A stretch of 64,000 nt of DNA. Source: Sarocladium kiliense (Eukaryota > Ascomycota > Sordariomycetes > Hypocreales > Sarocladiaceae). Below are positions 55,179-64,000 of this stretch, in pieces (position 1 is the first letter of the stretch; the number at the start of each line of letters is the position of its first letter). The notes under the pieces were generated by a model. The model did no database searches. It saw only the letters and a list, made by a program, of their open reading frames with translations, and was not told the DNA's origin. Both the position numbers and the translations under genes were made by a program. The stretch spans positions 1 to 64,000 of the forward strand of contig JAUZTG010000027.1 of assembly GCA_030734395.1 (NCBI GenBank), given 5' to 3'.

Positions 55179-56516
55179 TTAAATATCGCGACGCCAAGCG
55201 ACCTTGATAAAATCTTCCATGTCCTGAAGAAACTCCACGGGTCTCTCTAAAGCGGCAAAATGCCCTCCCTAAGGAACGGTCAGTTCATCACATGCATGAA
55301 TGAGAAAGTTCATGCCATTTCTTACCCTCTCATGTTGCCGATAGAAGACCAGGTCTCCTTTTTTCTCAACAATTTTTCTCGGTCCCGGGACAAGTTCCCG
55401 CATGAACCAAGAGTACCCAAATGGCTGTTGGAAAGGCGGAAATTTATACTGATGGCCGTTGATAAAGGTCCCGCGATATGTGTACATGCATCTCGGCATC
55501 GTTTCAGTGAACCAGTAGAGAGAAACGGTGGTTAAAATGTCGTCAATACTGATTGTGTTATCGGGCCATTCAAGCATTTTCTCGCCGATCCTGCACGAAA
55601 GGTCAATGAAATTACTTGTGAGGCTGTAAAATCGAAGCTCACCACGCCAGGAGTGCAAGAGGACTAGACGAAACAACCGCCCCCAGTGTAGCGGGCCTTG
55701 TGCTCTGCAGCGTCGCGGCTCCGATTGTTGGAGTCAGAAACCGCTGTTCCGCTCGCTCAATGGCTGCTTTTTCCACGGCAGTCAGAACTGGGTCATCGGC
55801 GCTGAGCTGGTCTAAGCTTGGTAGCAGGTTGACTAGGAGGTATTAGAATGAACAAAGCTAGGATGTCGTTGATCACTGTGCTTACGATGGACTGCTGAGA
55901 CCGAGCGGTACGTCGTGGCGAGAAGTGAAGCAATCAAACACCCAACGTCTCCTCCCTGCACGGCCTACTGACTGAAACCGAGGGCGTTGACGGCTTTGTT
56001 GATAACACGTGCCGCATCGTCACCATTCCAGGCTTGCGTCTGGCTTGGGCCTGAGCTAAATATGTACCCTGGCAGGGAGGGTACGATGACGTGGTATGGC
56101 AATGAGCTTAAGTGATACTTCTTCCGCAGCAACTCCAGCATTGGTATGAACTCGAGGAAGCTGCCTGGCCAACCGTGGAGGAAGACCATAGGAATGGCGT
56201 CCTCCTTCTGCGAGAAAAGTCCAATAAAGTGAAGATCAATATCCCCTTTGGTATCCTCGATTAATATCTTGTAATTGGGGAAAGAGTTGATCCGGGATTC
56301 TTGGGCGCGCCAATCAAACTGAGTAAGCCAGTAGTCCTTGGTTGAGATGAGCCACTGGTGGGAGATACCGTAGCGACCATCTTGGTGTTGATTCTCCCAG
56401 GTTGCGGGGCCCACACGGGATAGTGTCAGAAGCTCATAGAGCTGAGAGCAGTCCTCCTCAGGGATATGTAGCGTGAAACGCCTAGCAGCTTCGGGAACCT
56501 TGTGCGGCATTTGCAT
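55179..56516 (-). pseudogene. Epoxide hydrolase gene with one in-frame TAG
   Basis: Four exons (56516-55886, 55832-55643, 55590-55326, 55268-55179) join to 392 codons with good donors (GTAAGC, GTGAGC, GTAAGA). One TAG at 55967-55965 (codon 184) interrupts it. It is a microsomal-type epoxide hydrolase. An EHN-type N-terminal part (residues 10-105) precedes the oxyanion motif HGWPGS (114-119). The nucleophile Asp190 lies in VQGGDVG just after the stop, and the catalytic His365 in GGHFAALERP. It would turn epoxides into diols. The TAG lies at FSQ-stop-AVQGGD. A CAG or similar codon mutated by C-to-T fits, and no intron removes it in frame. Without readthrough the product lacks all catalytic residues. 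The start could also be Met3 (56510). Confidence 0.75.
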
Positions 56517-57972
56517 GTAAGGTGACAAGACTGGAAAGTGCAAAGGCGGGACGAGAGGACGGTACAGAACAACGCGAGACAGGATAGATGTAGACTGCAA
56601 AACTAAGGCTGAAATTGGGCAGTATCGAGCACTTATATTTACGGGTATATATTAACCAGTACTCAACAGTCTATTTTTTTATTTCCTTGTTACTAGAGGC
56701 TAAGGCCATGCAGAGTCGGGTAACTACCGTGGTTGCTAAGACTCAGAAGTGGGACCATCCCCACATCAACTCCAATCCGCGAAGAACTCAAAATATATGT
56801 CAAAGTGAACCCATGAGTCACCTCTGTTAACCTAGTTGGGTGGCATAACATCAATCCAGCCAGTGACGGTTAACCCCTTACCTACAGGCCTTTAGCACCC
56901 CCTTGACTTGGGGTATTACCCAATCAGCGCTGGCTGATCAGAGCCATCTCCGCAGCCATCGACTGCTGATTGGCCGATGCAGATGAGATAAACACACCCT
57001 GGGTCCACCTTTCCCGATTTCCCCCCTCCCCGTGTCGTCCTTACCCCAGTTCCCACGCTCTCCGTAGCTTCGATGATTGCATACATGCACAACTTAGTAT
57101 AGAGTACCAGACGACACATCATCCAGCCGTCGCTTTCCCTGGCTCGCAGAGAAACACCGACGTGGTATCATCCGAATGAGTCAGCGAAACAGCCTGATCC
57201 CCGCACAGCTATCTCATCGACATGTCACCAGCTCGATGCGTTGTTGCGACTCTTCCGCCATGATCAGTCACCGCTAGATGCCGCACTCCGTGTGTCACGT
57301 CGATCTCCTCGCAGCATCCTCTCCACCACCACAAGATATCTGAACCCTGCATGGAGCATCACGACAAACCACAGGCCAGCTCATTGAAGCTTTACTCTTT
57401 CAGGAAGCGGAGAGCTGCCCCTGGCATACGTGCCAAGTAGGGCTGGTACTCGCGAGCACTTCACAGCTCACGGAATCGTGCCAGCGACACCCTGATTACC
57501 AGCCACGCATGGTCCTACCAGAGCAGCCAACTGAGGCTTGGCCGGGTCATGACGCATCCTGCAGCTAGTTCCTGGCCAAAATTGAAATGATTGGGAAGAT
57601 CCTGGCGGCATCAATACCTCAAGAGCTTCAAGGTTGCCTGCCTATCCAGGGGAGAAAGCCCTTGACCGACAATAGCCCATCCTGCACGCCGGCCAGCCAT
57701 TGACTTCACACCAGCTTGGCCAACTTTTCGCATGCCTCGATCTAGGCACGGATAGCAGCATGATACAACGCACTGCTTCCTGCAGAGCGTGGAGCATGCG
57801 TTTGGAGGAAGCTTGCCTCAGGCTGGGAGAAGCTGAAGCCTTCTTTTCTTCTTCTTCTTCTTCTTCGTGGATGCCGATTCCTTCTACTCTTCTTCTCATC
57901 ATTCGTGGATGCCCAGCGACTTCTACGCCTTAAGCCTGCCCTACCCTCGCGACGAGAATCAAATCACCCATA
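56517..57972. other. Intergenic
   Basis: 1.45 kb without a supported gene. A minus-strand frame at 57642-57902 is a poly-Glu product of the CTT repeat. Confidence 0.45.
57848..57866 (+). repeat. CTT microsatellite
   Basis: Six CTT units in a longer pyrimidine tract. Confidence 0.9.
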
Positions 57973-60900
57973 ATGCAAACTCAACACGGGAAACCACTGG
58001 GCAATCAGCCGAAGGACTTCGCGCCACCGTCTGAAGCCTCTGCGGCAGACCAAGTCGAGCCCACCACCATAGTTGGAGATCGTGAGTACCCTGCTTGTCA
58101 GTAAAAACGCTCCAGTCTTGTCAAGTCTCGATCTAACAGCTTTCAAAGCACGCCCCCTGTTACATCATTGTCCTCCTCCTCCGCCGACGCCGATCAAGAA
58201 AGAAGACAAGACCAACATATTCCAAGCCGTGGCCCGTCCTACAGGGCATACCTCTAGTGTTTCCAAATCACCAGCCTCTGTTGTCCGCCGTGTCCGGCTC
58301 GACCGACGGTATCGTCTCAACTGGGATAAGGTTGACATCGACGGCTTCCCCATCTGCGAGTCTCCGCTGCCTCGCCGTCAGGCTTTAGAGGCGCCTATCT
58401 CACAGGATCAGCCTCTGCCTGTGCTAGACTATCTAGGTACATTCCCTTCAAGTCCTCAATCTCATGTTTCATCGGCCCGAGCATGTTTGCTGATGCGTGC
58501 TAGCTCTAGCCCCTACGTCTTCGGGTAACCCGCTCCAACCTCGCCCGTTCGAAAACCGATGCGCCTCGCGAGTCGCGAAGTCGAACCTGCCGACATCAAA
58601 CGTCCCTTTGCTCCTCCAATTCACAAGACCACTCTCCCTGGAATTGACACGGAGGGACCCCCGGACAGCCACCTTGGCGATGCCAGTGCCAACAAAGAGG
58701 CCTCTCAGGATCGTGATATTCCGTCGATTGGCGTGAATACCGTGCCTGATAGCACACAGGCCAGTTCTAGTCGCATTGTGGTTACTATTGATTGTCCTCA
58801 CAGCAGCAGCGGTCGGCCTGTGCAGGCATTTGTCAGTTGCAGCGTTTCATTCGGGGAGTAAACAATGCCTTCGAGGTCAGAGGCTGCTGCTGTTCAGGAA
58901 GCGATGGCTCTGGAACCCTTATGATGCTCATTGGACATGGATATGCTTTTTGTTGTCACCGGGGAACACATGTGGCTCGTCGGCATCTGGACGTCCAAGT
59001 CGCAGCCGGCCTAGAGTAGGGTCAACATCAGAAGGGAGCAAGCACCAGCCCATCTAGTAGAATAGACAGACATGGATGACAAAGGTGCCGAGGTTCGTTC
59101 AGCAATATCACTAGTAAAGACTGCCAAAGTGTACAGAGGAGAACAAATCAGAACGTGGCATGGCTCTCCTCCATCGAGGCAGCTGAGCGAAGCGGCGTCG
59201 ATGGTACACCACCAACGGTTCAGGGTAACCATGCTACGTGGAGCTCTTGCATTCACTCCTTCCGTTCTGTTGCTCTTGCTTGAGGGAAGTGGTTCTTCAT
59301 TGTCAGGCACGTGATCTCTTTCGAAGCGCTGCGGCTGCGCTTCGAATGTCTTGTTCCTTCATCGTCGAGGTGACGCTGACAGATGCTCTTGATGGCTCAC
59401 CCTACTGTCATGAGCCAGCCGAGATCCGAGTTCCCCTTCTTTCTCCTTACCAACAGCTGCCACATCCTCCTCACTTGCCTATTATCAGGATTCGAATCCC
59501 AGACACATGCGTCATGGAACCCTCCAGGCTGTCCGATGTTCAACGAGAACCTTCAGTCACCACCACTACCACTTCGATTCATCAGCTTGACTGGCCATCA
59601 GGCGTAGGCGCCTCGCGAATCAGAAGCGAAGAGCCGTCGCCGCGCAAGCATCGCATTCTGGCAAGGACTCAGTCAGTCTCACCCTGCTCCCCTTCCAGAT
59701 GACGACACTCGCATGAGCCGAGCCTGAATGACTGACTGTTCTTACTGCACAGGCATAGAACGCGATTGCGAAAGTCACGGACGAACCGCCTCTAACGCTC
59801 GCTGCACGAGCAACTACCGCCGCTCCCACGGTTCGCTCTCATGATCAAGATTCCGAGAGTCTTAATCCAACGGCAAAGCGCCTCATCCAGTGCCTATCAC
59901 GCCCCTCTGCCAGGCGATGTACATCCGAGGCGAACACGATCCGGAACTTCAGCCAAGCCCTTGCAACATACCCTCCTAGTACTGTCCAGCCGGTCCTCGA
60001 GACGCTGACGGAGATGGCACCTCAGATCGCCCATAGTGCGCGTGCTGCGAATCGCTACCTCAATGGTGTGCAGGGTTCGAAGCGGAGGATACAACATCGC
60101 AGCCGCGAAGAAAAAGTAGTGGCAAATCTCGTCGCCAAGCTCGGGTCTCATTGGAAGAGCGATCAGGACTGGATGCCGGAGGATGTGCGAAACGCAAGGC
60201 CTCGAAGAAAGGAGCCCTTGGGTCGTCGAACTCTGCAAGGTCTTCTGCAGATCACCGAGGCTGTGATTGCACAAGGCGGTGGTCTAACCCAGCTCCAATC
60301 TCTCTGACAGCCTGGTGGTCCTCTCAGAACAGCTGTCAGTTCTAGTCCCAGGCCTCATCTTACGACATCAGCTCTACAGCGGGTCCTTCAACTATACAAA
60401 CCGGAGCTCCAAGGTGGACAAGGGTTTTCCGAGGCAGAAATAGCAGATGCAGAGTTCGATCGAGACCTTGATGTACCCAGGTCAAGTGATGACGACGATG
60501 GCGTCCAGCCGCGGACAAGTCCTTTGAGTCCGGTGGTCGAACTGGACACGACGGGCAACAGCGACGCCATGGATCAGGATGCCTCAGCCAACCTCTTCAA
60601 TGGTAGTTGTGAGCATCTCAGCGACCCCGACTCCGGTATAGAAATCGGCCGGCGAGCACCTGAGGAGCAGCCATTTGAACCATCCTCACCAAGCGGGATG
60701 AGCCTGAAGGATGTTGACTCCGGGCTGCTCATTCTGGAAGACCACAGCGACCAGGACGTTAAGGCAGAATCCCTGGTACGCGACACTCTCGATGCCCTCG
60801 ATACAGCAGACAGCGCAGATACCCAAGCAGCTGCTATCTACCAGGAGCTCAGTGGCGAACCAGAGCCTGTGGAAATGAGAGACGGCACCCTTTATTTAGT

Positions 60901-62212
60901 GTGCTCTGTGCTGTCCAACTCGATTGCCGCAACGCCATCCCCCCTACCTGTGCTTGATGCTCTTTGGTTCTCTGGCAGCAAGGGCGATCCTCTCCCAGGG
61001 CGTCTAGCGATCCCTAGACCCCAAGGTGCCTCCGTGCAGCAGATTTGCCTGCCGATCCATCATGACCGTCCACAGCACTGGACTTTGGCAGTGCTGCATC
61101 TATCAGCGGACATTGTCAAGTGCCAATTCTACGACTCGCTGCGCCACGAATCGAGGCGACAGTCATCAAAAGCCGGTTAGAGGATGGCTTCACCTGCAAA
61201 ATACCTGGCCTCAGTCCTTCGCGTTTTCAACACCGGTGAGTTGCTGCTGTCTCTTCTTCCCCTGAGCTATGGCCTTCGCCGCTTCTCTTCATCGCCCTGG
61301 CTCTTGCAGAGAAGATACTGAATGACAGCTATCGTCGTGTCCTCAGCAACATGACTCTGTGAGCTGCGGTGTGTTCGTGCTGTCATTAGTTCGACGTATT
61401 CTTTCGGGGGAAGATATCACTCCAGAAGCATTCCGAATTGAGGATGAGCGTCGCCACTTACTTTGCCTCGTCATAAATGGCGATTGTTCAAAACTATCTC
61501 CCGACATCGCCAAGGTGGTCAGGTCTGTCCGCTTGAGTCACAGCATACCACAAGTCTCAGAGTTATCAGCTGCCGAGGTGCTTCAGAACCACAACGACCA
61601 GGTGATCCGTAACAGGAACATCACTCCCACAATGTCTCGAGGGAAGTCGGCCCCAGAAAATCCCAACCCGTACATGCTCTCCCTTCCAGGCTTAAGAGAC
61701 TCATACATTAATGTGCTTGATGTATTTACAACTCGAGGGCAGAACCGCCTTAATAGCCTCCGACACGAGCCGGCTAGAGCCCGACAGGAACTCGAACATG
61801 CCATCTCCCAACTACGCGAAAAGCTGATCAAGCACCAAGGCAGCATCGAAAGTCTCGATCGATAGCAACGCTATACCGACGATGAATGCCATAAAGCGAT
61901 GCAAACTATTTCCAGCGGCGTCAGGTTGGTCAACAACAGCAGCGATATAAATGCTCACCCACACACATCGACACGGTCAAGACGCTTGTCAATGGCCTTA
62001 TGCAAGAGGCCGGGCCATCCTTGATACGCGCCTCTCAGGCTATGCAGGAAGCGTCATGGAAACTGGTGCATGAAGAGGAAACAAGCGCGATGGAGAAGAC
62101 AGGTCTGGCTCTGGAAGATGCGCAAAAGAGATTGGAGGAGATTAGTATAGCGTTCAACCTTGTGACGAGGTTAGGTGACGGCGACTGCTCCGGCTCGGAA
62201 TTCGAGAGATGA
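57973..62212 (+). pseudogene. Ulp1-like (C48) cysteine peptidase gene, decayed
   Basis: A long gene-like region. Exon 1 (ATG 57973) ends at a GTGAGT donor (58081). A Pro-rich exon from about 58148 to 58438 follows, then linker sequence in several frames. From about 59,760 to 61,190 one frame runs through a helical part and an Asp/Glu/Ser-rich part, broken by TGA at 60305. It then enters a SUMO-protease-like core: His codon 61076-61078 in PQHWTLAVLHL, Asp codon 61133-61135 in FYDSL, and, after an intron, CPQQHDSVSCGVFVLSL with Cys codon 61365-61367. Order and spacing fit the Ulp1 His-Asp-Cys triad. Between Asp and Cys the frame slips at about 61150 and 61190. A coiled-coil tail runs to 62212, with a TAG at 61863. 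Ulp1 enzymes process SUMO in the nucleus, and fungal genomes also carry Ulp1 domains in mobile elements. Confidence 0.6.
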
Positions 62213-62624
62213 GGGACTTACGTCGTGGTTGCGAAGTGCAGAGTCAGGGCATATTATGTGAACAAGCGTGCAATAATTTTAGCGTATCACTATGTTCAGA
62301 TTCTTGTGGCTTGAGTTGATTCTTTGCTCCTCCTGCTGAGCATCCACCGCTATGATCTATCTGTAATACCACCCCAACATAGGCACCGCGGAGAAGCGAG
62401 GCGCAGGGCGAGATGCATGACATCCGCGTTTCTGGCCCCCCTCCAGGCACAGCATTACGGCACAGACGAACTTTCAGCTACCTCAACTGACACGAAACCG
62501 AACCTCTTCCTCAATTTAAACATCCCCGACCCAACAAACATGACCCAACACCACGACAAATTTTGTTTCCTACTATATCATCACTCATTGAGTGCCTCGT
62601 ATTGCTTAGCCCGGCACGCGCGGA
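62213..62624. other. Intergenic
   Basis: Promoter side of the Ras-like gene. No gene is seen. Confidence 0.4.
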
Positions 62625-63297
62625 ATGGATCGTCCGCCCCAGATCAAGATCTTAACCATTGGCGACACGGGGGATGGGCCCACCGTGTTTATCCGTCAGG
62701 TGAGAATCCTTCGTCGAAAGAAGTGTAAGTCGCCTAGCAACGGTAGTGGGACTGACGATGGCCCAGTATTGCGATGGCTGCTACATGCCCGGAATTATAG
62801 GCACAGAGGGGGAGCCTGACACTCGGACATTTGTCCTCGAGGACCAGAGCCTACTGGTAGATCTCTTAGACATCTCTCGCTGCGCTGGGCGTGCAGACGG
62901 AGATGGTGTCGACTTGAGGTCAATCTTCAAGGCCGCCGATGCACTGATTGCAGTCATCGAGCCAGCAAAGCCAGTTTCTTTGTCATGGCTTGAGGGCAAC
63001 AGGTTCAGCCAAAGCAAGGCTCTGATCGACGAGCAGAAGACAAGTGACTCCCTAACGGAGACAGCAGTTGTGCTCCTGTGGCACGATGACGAGGCCTCCG
63101 GCATGACGGAGGAGGAACAGCGGGAAGTTGGCAGGCAGAAGGCCCAGTCGTACGCGGCCAGGGCGGCCGGTGATGTTGAGGTCTACTTTGCCCACGCCTT
63201 TTCAGGCGCGGGCGTCGAAGAGGCCGTGAACGGCACAGTCGCCAGAGTTACACAGAGGAAGCGAACCGCTGAGGCGGGGACGATAGGAACGGGATGA
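62625..63297 (+). CDS. Ras-like protein with non-canonical P-loop (pseudo-GTPase)
   Basis: Two exons (62625-62699, 62767-63297; GTGAGA donor, GGCCCAG acceptor) give 201 residues. The N-terminus reads IKILTIGDTGDGPTVFIRQY, the layout of a small-GTPase beta1, P-loop and alpha1. However, the invariant P-loop Lys (G-x4-G-K-S/T) is Pro19. The switch regions and the DTAG motif are also altered (LLVDLLDISRC). A later hydrophobic strand (ADALIAVIEP) fits beta4 of the fold. No C-terminal CaaX box is present. Ras proteins are membrane-linked switches. This one should bind nucleotide poorly or not at all, so it may act as a scaffold or decoy. Fold assignment is by pattern and moderate. The frame is clean from ATG to stop. 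Confidence 0.6.
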
Positions 63298-64000
63298 CGG
63301 TGGTGACGACTTATTATGGGTTGGCTTGTTGATGATGTTGCGAGATTTTGGGGAACCTGGACGTCTGATGTGATCAGGGTTTCGAGGTGGCCAACAAGAT
63401 TTGCCGTTTTTTCCATTTCTCGCAACAATGAGACATGGCGTAACCCTCTTGCAGACCTCCATGATGCATTAAGGGCTCTGGACTCAAAGAAGTTAGCTTA
63501 GTGAGATCATGTGATGCTAATCCGACTACTCAGATCTGCTGTCCAGGAACCGCAAACATCGAGCGACGTTACGGCGCATTCAGTTTACGAGCCATGCTAA
63601 GACGAGTGCTACGACCCTATATCGGAGATTGTCATGCAGCCTAACTCCCCGAACGACGTGGTGGTAGTAGGATAGTTCCCTGGAGAAAATTTGGCTTGGT
63701 ACAGAAGCAACTATGTCTATCACGAACAAGATTGAGCTGTTCATCCTCGACACAGGTGGCTAACCTCGCGCACAATGTAAGTTTACACTTGGTCCCTCTT
63801 CCTCGGGCTTCCCGGTCGCATTGCTAATGGCCGTGTACAGGAGTTCACGGGAGGCAGCAATATCGCCTCGAGATCTCGTTGGATTCACAGCAACCCTGAG
63901 ATCAGCACTACTCAGGACGAGAATGGCGGCGGAAAAAAAGGGCCATGGTAGCTGTATGCTCACTCGAGCCGCTGGTCACAAGTTCGGGATCGCCAAGCAC
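63298..64000. other. Window end, no supported gene
   Basis: Short frames only. Start of a further gene (ATG near 63713) cannot be judged. Confidence 0.35.

Noticed and set aside
57642..57902. Minus-strand frame with a run of Glu
   Set aside because: Created by the CTT microsatellite.

Overview
The window is nuclear DNA from a filamentous ascomycete, most likely a Eurotiomycete of the Aspergillus, Penicillium or Talaromyces kind. The evidence is the many short spliceosomal introns (45 to about 280 bp) with GT(A/G)(A/C)G(T/C) donors and CT(A/G)A(C/T) branch sites. The gene content agrees: Zn2Cys6 regulators, a fungal bZIP, HET-domain genes, RTA1 transporters, an NmrA-like protein and an Ulp1-like peptidase. 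Gene islands of ordinary base composition are separated by AT-rich, TpA-rich tracts full of decayed transposons, as expected where repeat-induced point mutation (RIP) acts. The organism is inferred from these traits and cannot be fixed from the window.

Layout. 0-8 kb: a HET-protein C-terminal relic, an ABM-like small protein, a repeat-rich AT tract and a full HET-domain gene. 9-18.5 kb: a frameshifted small secreted protein, a hypothetical exon, a secreted-protein pseudogene with two TAG codons, an F-box-like ORF, a palindromic element, then a divergent bZIP and Zn2Cys6 pair. 18.5-25.9 kb: NmrA-like gene, a broken DHBP synthase (riboflavin) gene and a LINE remnant. 25.9-27.8 kb: an intronless secreted peptidoglycan-amidase-like gene with a LysM and four tandem 80-residue repeats. 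29.5-31.3 kb: a dead pogo/Fot1-type transposon with intact ends. 32-40 kb: a type I dehydroquinase gene with one stop codon, a Zn2Cys6 regulator, an RTA1 gene and an Asp-box (sialidase-like) protein. 40.4-44 kb: a divergent pair of unrecognised multi-exon genes. 46-56.5 kb: a second RTA1 gene, a type-B carboxylesterase, a medium-chain enoyl-reductase-like gene with an 8-bp-TSD MITE just upstream, a Zn2Cys6 regulator and an epoxide hydrolase with one stop codon. 58-64 kb: a decayed Ulp1-like cysteine peptidase and a Ras-like protein that has lost its P-loop lysine.

How the genes relate. The clearest functional unit is the secreted amidase/LysM/repeat protein, which looks like a bacterial or phage-type endolysin refitted with a secretion signal. 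Esterase, reductase, regulator and epoxide hydrolase at 48-56 kb could be a small catabolic or secondary-metabolism remnant, but no core synthase is present. Many otherwise clean genes carry a single TAG, TAA or TGA or a one-base indel. Most of the stops fit C-to-T change, so the window is either recently pseudogenised by a RIP-like process or, for the indels, affected by assembly errors. Coordinates of spliced genes come from my own splice-site modelling; every complete model given as CDS keeps frame from ATG to stop.
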